This document shows, in pieces, positions 1 through 4,932 of a DNA stretch of 7,388 nucleotides. The position numbers and the translations under genes are program-made. The stretch comes from Candidatus Nomurabacteria bacterium (GTDB lineage: Bacteria; Patescibacteriota; Minisyncoccia; Phycocordibacterales; UBA1006). The notes beneath the pieces were generated by a model. It searched no databases. It was not told where the DNA came from and saw only the letters and a list, made by a program, of their open reading frames with translations. Each line of letters starts with the position of its first letter. Positions within the stretch are counted from its first letter, which is position 1. The stretch covers positions 1-7,388 of the forward strand of contig CALRGS010000031.1 in NCBI GenBank assembly GCA_943357975.1. Reading direction: 5' to 3'.

Positions 1-204
1 GGTGCGATTATAGTAATCGATAGTAAAGAAGAAGCTATCGCTGTTACCGAAGCTAACCAAGTAGGAATTCCAGTGATTTCACTTTCAAATACTGACTGTG
101 ATATCCGGACCGTTGCCTACCCTATCCTTGCCAACGATGCGAACAAGAAGACTATTGAATTTTTCTTGAACAAGCTGGTTGCGGCATACAAAGGAAACCG
201 ATAA
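1..204 (+). CDS. rpsB: 30S ribosomal protein S2, C-terminal part (5' end outside window)
   Basis: The reading frame is open from the first base and ends with TAA at 202-204, giving 67 residues. It begins GAIIVIDSKEEAIAVTEA and continues with GIPVISLSNTDCD and YPILANDANKKTIEFFLNKL. These match the C-terminal core of ribosomal protein S2, where the family has a 'D...E..A..EA...GIPV....DTNCDP....YPIPgNDDa..si' pattern. S2 binds the 30S head near the platform and is needed for translation initiation. The asparagine and aspartate of the conserved ND dipeptide are present, and the protein ends shortly after the last helix, so the C-terminus is short. The next gene, tsf, follows after 36 nt, which is the classical rpsB-tsf order and strengthens both calls. 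The start and N-terminal domain lie upstream of the window. Confidence 0.93.
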   Translation, partial: GAIIVIDSKEEAIAVTEANQVGIPVISLSNTDCDIRTVAYPILANDANKKTIEFFLNKLVAAYKGNR

Positions 205-240
205 TTATTTTTAATCATTAGTTCTTAATCTTAAATATAT

Positions 241-693
241 ATGAACATTACAGCTGACATGATCAAGGTGTTGCGAGAAGAAACTGGAATCTCTGTGATG
301 CAGTGCAAAAAGGCACTCGAGGAAGCCGGTGGTGATATGGAAAAGGCTCGAACTGAACTTCGCGCAATGAGTGCGGCACAGGCTGAGAAAAAGTCTGACC
401 GAACTATTGGTGCAGGAATCATTGCAAGCTACATCCACAGTAATAAAAAAATGGGGGTTCTCGTTGAGCTTTCTTGTGAAACTGACTTTGTAGCACAGAA
501 CGATGAGTTCGTTTCTGCAGCAAATCAAATCGCTATGCACATTGGTGCTATGGAGCCTGAGAATGTGGAAACCCTGCTCGAGCAACCATTTATTATGAAT
601 CCTGAAATGACCATCAAACAAGTTATTGATGGATTGGTTCAAAAGACTGGGGAACGTGTTGAAATCGGCAAGTTTGTACGCTATAGTATCTAA
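241..693 (+). CDS. tsf: Elongation factor Ts, short form
   Basis: EF-Ts is the nucleotide-exchange factor that releases GDP from EF-Tu in the cytoplasm. Residues 1-45 form the N-terminal UBA-like domain (MIKVLREETGISVMQCKKALEEAGGDMEKA). Residues 78-90 carry the EF-Tu-contacting signature SCETDFVAQNDEF. The C-terminus, GERVEIGKFVRYSI, matches the family's 'GEni.v.rF.R' ending. At 150 aa it is shorter than the roughly 200-aa compact forms and the roughly 280-aa E. coli protein. The sequence passes from IGAMEPEN straight to VETLLEQPFIMNP, so the usual stretch containing the GKP...KIVEGRL-like segment is missing. The start is placed at ATG 241, which gives the complete UBA domain. The 36-nt leader after rpsB is AT-rich and has no purine-rich ribosome site. 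It is probably co-transcribed with rpsB and with the gene at 697. Confidence 0.95.
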   Translation: MNITADMIKVLREETGISVMQCKKALEEAGGDMEKARTELRAMSAAQAEKKSDRTIGAGIIASYIHSNKKMGVLVELSCETDFVAQNDEFVSAANQIAMHIGAMEPENVETLLEQPFIMNPEMTIKQVIDGLVQKTGERVEIGKFVRYSI

Positions 694-696
694 TAC

Positions 697-1095
697 ATGA
701 GTATTATTATTCTCCCAATTGCTTTAATTGTCCTTGGAGGTCTTGGTATCATCGGAACCATTTGGATTTCTTCTGGAAATTATAAGTCACGAGATCCAAT
801 TCCGAGAGGGTCCGAATGGTTTAGTGTCTCACCAGAAATACTTGAATCTGGACTTTCTATCAGAATTCAGGAAAAGTTCCGAGCATTTTTGAAAATCCTA
901 TTGATCTGGATGATTGCCCTCTATCGAAGAGTTTCGAAGGAGGTCACGGTTAAACAAGTACTCAAGAAAAAAATCAGAGCATTCTTGTACGATCACACCC
1001 CTGAAGGAGTACGTCACCCTTCAGAGTTCTGGCATCGAGTACGTCATACAGAGAAGAAGACTAAGGAATCAGACGTTATTGAACAAGGAGAATAA
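697..1095 (+). CDS. Small membrane protein of unknown function
   Basis: I do not recognise this 132-aa protein. Residues 2-25 (IIILPIALIVLGGLGIIGTIWIS) form one clear transmembrane segment. Residues 64-77 (FLKILLIWMIALYR) are a second, shorter hydrophobic stretch flanked by basic residues, which could be a second membrane pass or an amphipathic helix. The rest is strongly basic (KKKIRAFLYDH, FWHRVRHTEKKTK) and probably cytoplasmic. The ATG lies 3 nt after the tsf stop codon, with no Shine-Dalgarno site, which suggests co-transcription and translational coupling with rpsB-tsf. An overlapping frame at 914-1153 is a shadow without its own start context. The gene ends before the tRNA region. Confidence 0.75.
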   Translation: MSIIILPIALIVLGGLGIIGTIWISSGNYKSRDPIPRGSEWFSVSPEILESGLSIRIQEKFRAFLKILLIWMIALYRRVSKEVTVKQVLKKKIRAFLYDHTPEGVRHPSEFWHRVRHTEKKTKESDVIEQGE

Positions 1096-1119
1096 TTATG
1101 ATAGGATAAGTCCTGTCTC

Positions 1120-1159
1120 GCTGCGCACTATAAAACTTCTTTGGAAGCTTTAGCGCAGC
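1120..1159 (+). other. Imperfect hairpin just upstream of the tRNA
   Basis: The arms GCTGCGC (1120-1126) and GCGCAGC (1153-1159) are perfect inverted repeats. Inside them TAAA (1131-1134) pairs with TTTA (1149-1152), and CTTC (1136-1139) pairs with GAAG (1144-1147) across a TTTG loop; a 4-nt bulge and an A-C mismatch interrupt the stem. The hairpin ends 3 nt before the tRNA. No T-run follows, so it is not a typical intrinsic terminator. It could be a 5' leader structure that helps tRNA processing, or a barrier between the tsf unit and the tRNA. A TATAAA at 1129-1134 inside it looks like a -10 box, but no convincing -35 box lies upstream. Confidence 0.45.
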
Positions 1160-1162
1160 AAC

Positions 1163-1238
1163 GCCGCTTTAGCTCAGTTGGTAGAGCAACACTTTTGTAA
1201 AGTGAAGGTCCCCAGTTCGAATCTGGGAAGCGGCTCCA
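1163..1238 (+). tRNA. tRNA-Thr (anticodon UGU)
   Basis: All four arms fold: acceptor GCCGCTT/AAGCGGC, D stem GCTC/GAGC, anticodon stem pairing around the 7-nt loop TTTGTAA (1194-1200), and T stem CCCAG/CTGGG with loop TTCGAAT. The anticodon TGT at 1196-1198 reads ACA (threonine). The discriminator is T, and CCA is encoded at 1236-1238. The only blemish is an A-A mismatch at the top of the anticodon stem. Length is 76 nt with a 5-nt variable loop. A strong terminator starts at the final A of the CCA, so the primary transcript needs very little 3' trimming. Confidence 0.97.
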
Positions 1239-1291
1239 AAAAAGCACAAACTAAAATCACCCTACTGGGTGATTTTAGTTTGTGCTTTTTT
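1238..1291 (+). terminator. Terminator after tRNA-Thr, shared with the convergent gene
   Basis: A perfect 25-bp inverted repeat lies at 1238-1262 and 1267-1291, separated by the 4-nt loop TACT. The stem ends in a six-A arm and a six-T arm, so it has the form of an intrinsic terminator on both strands. On the + strand it ends the tRNA transcript. On the - strand its stem contains the final codons and stop (TAG at 1264-1262) of the thioredoxin-like gene, so it can end that transcript only if RNA polymerase runs through the whole coding frame first. Confidence 0.85.
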
Positions 1292-1975
1292 CTCGACAGC
1301 TTTCTGCTCTGCTAGCATTTTTGCAAGCGCAGGAACCGCTATTTCAATCTCCTCGATTGATTTAAAGCCCGTATAGATCTTTCCACCAATCACCATACTA
1401 GGAACCGTTCCAGGGGCACTCGTGACTGTTTGGAGCGTTTTAATAGCGGATAGATCAAGGTCTGCATCAAATGAGTACACACGAAGCAGTGGGTATTTCT
1501 CACGAAGTGCTGTGAGGACATATCCTTGCTTGGTACAATCGGAACAATTATCATTTGAGTAGAAATAAACAAGGGTTACTGGTTTAAAGTTACACTTGTC
1601 ACCTAATTCCTTCATAAGGATGTAGTCCTTAATCTGAAGCAATGAATAGTATTTCTTGAGTCCTATGACATCCGGATCATCGATCCCTAGTTGACCTTCC
1701 ATGAATGTGAGGCGATCTCCTAATTGCCCAATTTCTGGGGCAAGGATAGAGTCCCCATCCTGAGTACATCCAGCAGCTGAGAGTAACGAGAACTGTGTTT
1801 CAGATGAAAGCAAATCAATAGCAATCTTATCTTGAATTGATTTTACTTCAGACATACGCTTATCTGTCGCAACCTGGCTGATATAGAGGACACTTCCAAA
1901 AATCGCAATAGTGAGTACTAGTGCAACAATATACCGCGCCCATTGAATCGTTCTTTCTTTATTTGTTGTTTGCAT
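1262..1975 (-). CDS. Membrane-anchored thioredoxin-like protein
   Basis: The protein has 237 aa. Residues 13-34 (ARYIVALVLTIAIFGSVLYISQ) form one transmembrane anchor after a short basic N-terminus, so the rest probably lies outside the cytoplasm. Residues 35-125 are a helical linker. A thioredoxin-like fold follows from about 132: the strand VTLVYFYS, then the redox motif C144-S-D-C147 at the start of a helix, and TVPSMVIGGKIYTG (190-203) with the cis-proline expected opposite the active site. Cys70 and Cys128 are extra cysteines that could form a structural disulfide. The likely role is thiol-disulfide exchange at the cell surface, but the substrate is unknown. The gene starts 28 nt after the glycosyltransferase stop and is probably in its operon. 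The C-terminal KKAQTKITQ is encoded by one arm of the terminator stem and is probably a dispensable tail. Confidence 0.8.
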   Translation of the reverse strand: MQTTNKERTIQWARYIVALVLTIAIFGSVLYISQVATDKRMSEVKSIQDKIAIDLLSSETQFSLLSAAGCTQDGDSILAPEIGQLGDRLTFMEGQLGIDDPDVIGLKKYYSLLQIKDYILMKELGDKCNFKPVTLVYFYSNDNCSDCTKQGYVLTALREKYPLLRVYSFDADLDLSAIKTLQTVTSAPGTVPSMVIGGKIYTGFKSIEEIEIAVPALAKMLAEQKAVEKKAQTKITQ

Positions 1976-2003
1976 AAATAGTATTTAAAAAATCTTAGAT
2001 AAA

Positions 2004-3263
2004 TTAGCGCCACGACTTTTTCTTACCTCTCACTGCATTGTATGCCGACTGTCCGGTCCACCATGCTGCAAAGAAGGGGTATACGATTACAGTAAAGAGG
2101 TCTATTGAGAACATTTTTTGCCTGAGGAGCTTCTTACGTCCGATAAATATCGTTACAAAGAATATAACAATGGTGATGAGACTAATGATACTAAACACAT
2201 TGGTATTAATGAAAAATACATCTGTCTGAATCTTTGGAATAATTTGACCTGTTACAGAAATTCTTTGGACGATGTGAATAATGGGAGTAATGAGACCAAT
2301 GAGCATAAACGGAATCATCACCACCAGTAACCATATCATTGCAAACAATATTGGAATAGTAACTCCTACGTGTCCCAATTTATCATTAAAGAATACTTTT
2401 TTACGATAATCCCATACGTTCATAATAAATCCAAATGTCCATCGTACTCGCTGCTTCAAGAGTGCTGGCCAGGTGCGCGGCCCCTTGGTATATACCAAGG
2501 AATTTACGGCATGCGATAGTCGCATTCCTTGTAATTGCATACGTAGTGCAATTTCCATATCTTCTACGTGATGAGCTTCGTTATATTCACCTAATACGTC
2601 AAATACTTGCCTTCGCATCATAGTAAATGGTCCTGGCGCAATATACAACGTATTTAACCGAGAAAATGCCTGTTTCGCATACGTCGCAAGTTCGTATTCA
2701 ACCTTTTGCATATATTGCATAAATGTCTGAGGATGATCAATCACCATACTTGGTACTACTGCCATAACTCCTGGCTTAGTAAACTCCTTGAGTGATTCGC
2801 GCAGAGCAGTGTGATGTACTGCAGAGTCTGCATCAAGGCATCCTACAATTCCAACATCTGCCATGTGAGACTTAATATAGCGAAGGCCGTAGTTCATTGC
2901 AGCGAACTTACTTCCTTCATTTTTCTTCTGCAAAAGCACCACCGAAATATTACCTACATATTTCTGAACCTCATTCCAAGTATTATCAGTCGAACCGTCG
3001 TCAATGACGATAATCTTTAATTTTTCTCGTGGATAATCCAAAGCAAGGAGTGATTCTACGGTTCCTACTACTGTTTTTTCTTCGTTAAAACAAGGCACCA
3101 TGACAGCCACTGTCGGCTCAAAAAGGGTCTCTGTCGGCTCATCTGCCTCACCAAATTCGGTTACTCCATCCCAAAGGAAATATGAGACAAGCAAAAAAAC
3201 CTGGAAATATAGACCTCCAAACAGTGATACGTAGAGCAAGATGTCCTTGATATTGGTAAACAT
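2004..3263 (-). CDS. Processive family-2 glycosyltransferase, membrane-bound
   Basis: This 419-aa protein has the layout of the BcsA/PgaC/hyaluronan-synthase type of GT2 enzyme. A transmembrane segment spans 7-30. The GT-A domain runs from about 50 to 280 and contains VMVPCFNEE (54-62), DDGSTDN (88-94), the metal-binding DAD (144-146), the acceptor/catalytic motif EDME (234-237) and QRVRW (271-275), equivalent to the Q(Q/R)xRW motif that marks processive enzymes. Further membrane segments lie near 301-330, 352-376 and 389-405. It would polymerise and export a sugar chain from a nucleotide-sugar donor at the cytoplasmic membrane, but the sugar cannot be told from the motifs. The start is ATG at 3263, only a few bases after the predicted transcription start, so the mRNA may be nearly leaderless. 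A weak AAGG lies before the ATG. The thioredoxin-like gene follows in the same direction. Confidence 0.9.
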   Translation of the reverse strand: MFTNIKDILLYVSLFGGLYFQVFLLVSYFLWDGVTEFGEADEPTETLFEPTVAVMVPCFNEEKTVVGTVESLLALDYPREKLKIIVIDDGSTDNTWNEVQKYVGNISVVLLQKKNEGSKFAAMNYGLRYIKSHMADVGIVGCLDADSAVHHTALRESLKEFTKPGVMAVVPSMVIDHPQTFMQYMQKVEYELATYAKQAFSRLNTLYIAPGPFTMMRRQVFDVLGEYNEAHHVEDMEIALRMQLQGMRLSHAVNSLVYTKGPRTWPALLKQRVRWTFGFIMNVWDYRKKVFFNDKLGHVGVTIPILFAMIWLLVVMIPFMLIGLITPIIHIVQRISVTGQIIPKIQTDVFFINTNVFSIISLITIVIFFVTIFIGRKKLLRQKMFSIDLFTVIVYPFFAAWWTGQSAYNAVRGKKKSWR

Positions 3264-3273
3264 TCAGGCCTTC

Positions 3274-3302
3274 ATTATAGCACATTTGACCCTCGAAATC
3301 CA
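3274..3302 (-). promoter_or_regulatory. Promoter of the glycosyltransferase gene
   Basis: Read on the - strand, a perfect TATAAT (3279-3274) is preceded by TGC, making an extended -10 element. The -35 position 17 bp further up reads TGGATT, a poor match that the extended -10 may offset. Transcription would start near 3267, about 4 nt before the ATG at 3263. The element overlaps the + strand promoter at 3286-3313. Confidence 0.6.
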
Positions 3303-3313
3303 CATGCTATACT
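3286..3313 (+). promoter_or_regulatory. Promoter of the candidate small RNA
   Basis: TTGACC (3286-3291) matches the -35 consensus at five of six bases. After a 16-bp spacer comes TATACT (3308-3313) with TG at the extended -10 position (3305-3306). The predicted start is near A3320. No protein gene follows on this strand. The next downstream signal is a terminator about 45-70 nt later. Confidence 0.65.
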
Positions 3314-3319
3314 CTGTTT

Positions 3320-3393
3320 ACAAACGACTTCGGTCCTCCCCGTAAGGGGTAACAATATGAACATCAGGCAAGGAATTGTCTGATTTTTGTTTT
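3320..3393 (+). ncRNA. Candidate ~74-nt small RNA of three tetraloop hairpins
   Basis: Between a good promoter (3286-3313) and an intrinsic terminator (3363-3393), the predicted RNA folds into three short hairpins in a row. They are GAC-UUCG-GUC (3326-3335, a stable C(UUCG)G loop), CCCC-GUAA-GGGG (3338-3349, a GNRA loop), and the terminator stem with a GGAA loop (3363-3384). Single-stranded A/U-rich linkers join them. I cannot match it to 6S RNA, tmRNA, SRP RNA or a riboswitch class I know. It contains an 8-codon frame (ATG 3357-3359 to TGA 3381-3383, peptide MNIRQGIV) preceded by AAGGGG, so a leader peptide is an alternative. Its last ~30 nt are antisense to the 3' end of the MazF-like gene. 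Function is unknown; the call rests on the promoter-structure-terminator combination. Confidence 0.5.
3363..3393 (+). terminator. Intrinsic terminator of the small RNA
   Basis: ATCAGGCAA (3363-3371) pairs with TTGTCTGAT (3376-3384), including one G-U pair, across a GGAA loop. The run TTTTTGTTTT follows at 3384-3393. The T-run lies only on the + strand, so this is directional. It overlaps the last codons and stop of the convergent MazF-like gene. Confidence 0.75.
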
Positions 3394-3750
3394 GAGTTTA
3401 ATAAAATCGTCCTCTGGAATATCGCCCAGCTTATATTTTAAACGCTTGGTATCTATCAACTTTAATTGTGAAAGAATTACTGTGCTTATGGAATTATTAA
3501 GCTTGAATTGATAGTAATAAATTCCTTCTTTTTGATTCTTAGTAAGCGGAAGCACCCAGGCAACCTGATTGTTAAATTTTTTGATTACAACAAATGGACG
3601 GAGAAATTCATCTCCGCGACCATCTTGTTCAAACCCAATATTTTCTCCTATATAAGAAAACCAAACCTCTCTTTCTTTGAAAAATATCCTGGGGAGATCA
3701 TTATGAATCAGCTGTTTTGTAGTACTCCATTTTTTAAAATCTTTTTGCAT
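3364..3750 (-). CDS. MazF/PemK-like toxin, no adjacent antitoxin
   Basis: The 128-aa protein carries PemK/MazF family marks: REVWFSYIGENIGFEQDG (27-44), RPFVVI (51-56), WVLPLT (65-70) and VILSQLKLIDTKRL (91-104). Family members are usually sequence-specific endoribonucleases acting on mRNA. An N-terminal extension of about 25 residues (KDFKKWSTTKQLIHN) precedes the toxin fold, and such extensions are, as I recall, common in related Patescibacteria proteins. Typical partners are small DNA-binding antitoxins encoded directly upstream. Here the 135 bp between this gene and its upstream neighbour hold no such frame, and the neighbour does not look like an antitoxin. The start ATG at 3750 lacks a Shine-Dalgarno site; only GAAAG lies before it. 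The last ten codons overlap the small-RNA terminator on the opposite strand. Whether it is an active ribonuclease cannot be told from sequence. Confidence 0.82.
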   Translation of the reverse strand: MQKDFKKWSTTKQLIHNDLPRIFFKEREVWFSYIGENIGFEQDGRGDEFLRPFVVIKKFNNQVAWVLPLTKNQKEGIYYYQFKLNNSISTVILSQLKLIDTKRLKYKLGDIPEDDFIKLKTKIRQFLA

Positions 3751-3791
3751 CTTTCTTTCATATCATAACGAGATAAATTCCTGATAAACTT

Positions 3792-3838
3792 TTTCTCAAG
3801 AAATGATAAAGATGATTCTGAGGTTTCTTGACAAGAAA
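3792..3838 (-). promoter_or_regulatory. Two related palindromes upstream of the MazF-like gene
   Basis: TTTCTTG-A-CAAGAAA (3824-3838) is a perfect palindrome with 7-bp arms, and TTTCT-CA-AGAAA (3792-3803) is a shorter one with the same outer halves. Their centres are about 33 bp apart, near three helical turns, and they sit 42-88 bp upstream of the start codon. They resemble a paired operator for a dimeric regulator. A candidate -35 (TTGTCA, - strand) lies inside the first, but no strong -10 follows at the right distance. A TATGAT close to the start codon is another possible -10. Confidence 0.35.
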
Positions 3839-3875
3839 AAACGTTCTGCAGAATTGCAGAACGTTTATATTTTTT
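3836..3875 (-). terminator. Terminator of the small-gene cluster, bidirectional form
   Basis: A perfect 12-bp stem (3839-3850 with 3855-3866) encloses the loop GAAT. On the - strand six T's follow (complement of 3836-3841), so it would end transcripts from the gene at 3886-4341. On the + strand TTTATATTTTTT follows, so the form is two-way. It separates the MazF-like gene from the upstream genes, which means the toxin gene should need its own promoter. Confidence 0.8.
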
Positions 3876-3885
3876 GTAATATACT

Positions 3886-4341
3886 CTACTTTTTCAAGTT
3901 GAGAAATACTACATAAAACATACTACATACATTGTCTCCATCCATACAGTGAGGAATGTCACCTCCCCACCCAAATTTCTCGTCATAGGTAAGTATTCTC
4001 ACCTCACCCGAGCAGTGATACTGCAATGAGGTATACGTTGTTCCTAAAAACACCAACCATTTTCCCTTCTGTTTATCTAAAAACTCATTAACCATCGGCT
4101 CCTGTTGGTTTTTTGATAAAAATTCCAAATCAGTTGCATTGGCAAGTATTTTACCAGTAGCCAATGCCTTATTGCGTAATTCGCATAAGTTGCCTTGGGT
4201 AAATTCAAATGCCGGTACTAGTTCAAATGCAGTAAGGTCAAACTCAAAAGCACTATGTGCCAAGTGTTCACGAACACCCGGCTTGCAACCAGAAAGATCT
4301 CCTGGCTGACTGTTTTCAATAAGTAATTTTTTTGCTTCCAT
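3886..4341 (-). CDS. Protein of unknown function, 151 aa
   Basis: I do not recognise this protein. It has no signal peptide or membrane segment and is probably cytoplasmic. Visible features are a phenylalanine-rich near-repeat AFEFDLTAFELVPAFEF (31-47), a hydrophobic strand WLVFLGTTYTS (95-105), and a C-terminal part rich in aromatics and glycine (YDEKFGWGGDIPHCMDGDNVCSMFYVVFLNL). Cysteines occur at 19, 52, 110, 132 and 139 without a recognisable metal-binding spacing. Small proteins that end in an aromatic, strand-like C-terminus are frequent in Parcubacteria genomes, and this may be one, but that is recollection rather than a match. ATG 4341 is preceded only by AT-rich sequence (TTTTAAATA). 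The 64-bp repeat element lies 30 bp upstream, and a strong terminator follows the stop. Confidence 0.65.
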   Translation of the reverse strand: MEAKKLLIENSQPGDLSGCKPGVREHLAHSAFEFDLTAFELVPAFEFTQGNLCELRNKALATGKILANATDLEFLSKNQQEPMVNEFLDKQKGKWLVFLGTTYTSLQYHCSGEVRILTYDEKFGWGGDIPHCMDGDNVCSMFYVVFLNLKK

Positions 4342-4370
4342 TATTTAAAATTAAGAATGAACAATATATT

Positions 4371-4434
4371 TCATTATCAAACCACAAATTGCTTTGCAGT
4401 CTGAATAGTGAAGGCGAGACCAAATTGTCTCGCC
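4371..4434 (-). repeat. 64-bp intergenic element, copy A
   Basis: Read on the - strand, the element has a GC-rich hairpin (arms 4427-4434 and 4413-4420), then TTCACTATTCAG, a variable middle, and a 20-bp core at 4390-4371 that ends in TTTGATAATGA. The core is identical to that in copy B at 4863-4926, and the two copies have exactly the same length. GATAAT inside the core could be a -10 box for the gene starting at 4341, about 25 nt from the predicted transcript start, but neither copy has a good -35 box. Confidence 0.7.
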
Positions 4435-4442
4435 AGTTTTTT
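4413..4442 (+). terminator. Hairpin with T-run between two unknown genes
   Basis: GGCGAGAC (4413-4420) pairs with GTCTCGCC (4427-4434) around CAAATT. Six T's follow on the + strand at 4437-4442, next to the stop codon of the - strand gene. Oddly, the better T-run is on the strand opposite to all nearby genes. On the - strand only TTCACTATTC follows, so termination of the gene at 4441-4776 would be weak. Confidence 0.5.
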
Positions 4443-4776
4443 ACAATACATTCAATACGCTAATATCAATAAAAATCTTTCCATCAACTTTTACTGCTTC
4501 GCGTATCATCCAACAACCGCTCCCTTGGGGTCTGTCTGTCGGCTTAATAAGCATATCAACCACCGCACAAATATCACCGTGCAAATACCTCCAATCAAAA
4601 TCATCTTTGCCCTGCGCTGCAATGGCTGCAACTGCGCACAATAAAGTTTTTCTATGGGTTTCTTGCTCAACAATTTCTGTCCATGCAAAATGGTTAATAA
4701 CTCCTCTACCATAACTGTCGTTCCAGCTTGTTTGGCACCCAATACTGGCGTAAACCAAAATTTTTACTTTTTCCAT
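4441..4776 (-). CDS. Protein of unknown function, 111 aa
   Basis: I do not recognise this protein. It has no membrane segment or signal peptide. It starts with a strand-like VKILVYASIG (4-13), followed by CQTSWNDSYGRGV, a helical, alanine-rich stretch TLLCAVAAIAAQG (44-56), an acidic patch KDDFDWRYLHGD (57-68) and a strand-rich end IREAVKVDGKIFIDISVLNVL. The initial strand plus the alanine-rich helix would suit a small alpha/beta fold, but this is only a suggestion. The frame is the longest in the interval and runs stop-to-stop in the same direction as its neighbours; the overlapping frame at 4506-4742 has no supporting context. The two copies of the 64-bp element flank the gene. The ATG is preceded by AAACAAACTATT, without a ribosome-binding motif, and by about 85 nt of AT-rich leader. 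Confidence 0.55.
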   Translation of the reverse strand: MEKVKILVYASIGCQTSWNDSYGRGVINHFAWTEIVEQETHRKTLLCAVAAIAAQGKDDFDWRYLHGDICAVVDMLIKPTDRPQGSGCWMIREAVKVDGKIFIDISVLNVL

Positions 4777-4862
4777 AATAGTTTGTTTTTAGGATAGAGT
4801 GACTCGCTACACCTTGTAGAAAGTAAAACTATTTTGGAAAAGTAAGATTGTAAAGAGCAAAA

Positions 4863-4926
4863 TCATTATCAAACCACAAATTACTTCATGATTTGAATTA
4901 TGAAGGGCGAGTTTTCAGGCTCGCCC
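4863..4926 (-). repeat. 64-bp intergenic element, copy B
   Basis: On the - strand, a hairpin GGGCGAG/CTCGCCC (4926-4920 and 4911-4905, loop of 8) is followed by TTCATAATTCAA, a variable stretch, and a core at 4882-4863 identical to that of copy A. Within the 31 nt between hairpin and TTTGATAATGA, spacing is the same in both copies with no gaps. It lies 6 bp after the stop of the gene at 4933 and 86 bp before the start of the gene at 4776. No good T-run follows the hairpin on either strand. Confidence 0.7.
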
Positions 4927-4932
4927 AGGAAT

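Noticed and set aside
211..642. 143-aa frame on the - strand opposite tsf
   Set aside because: It is the shadow of the well-supported tsf gene, is rich in Cys/His/Ser as antisense frames often are, and has no start context.
3320..3393. Known RNA families (SRP RNA, tmRNA, 6S, common riboswitches) for the small RNA
   Set aside because: Length and visible motifs fit none of them; for example, the conserved SRP GGAAGGAAGCA-type loop is absent.
3829..3834. TTGACA on the + strand as a promoter
   Set aside because: No -10 box lies 15-19 bp downstream; that DNA is the terminator stem. The match is explained by the palindrome.
4506..4742. Alternative 78-aa frame inside the 111-aa gene
   Set aside because: It is shorter, ends without relation to the flanking elements, and lies wholly within the longer frame that fills the interval.
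4371..4926. Integron-like attC sites around the 111-aa gene
   Set aside because: The repeats share a hairpin and spacing, but I see no core-site sequence, no extrahelical-base pattern and no integrase gene.
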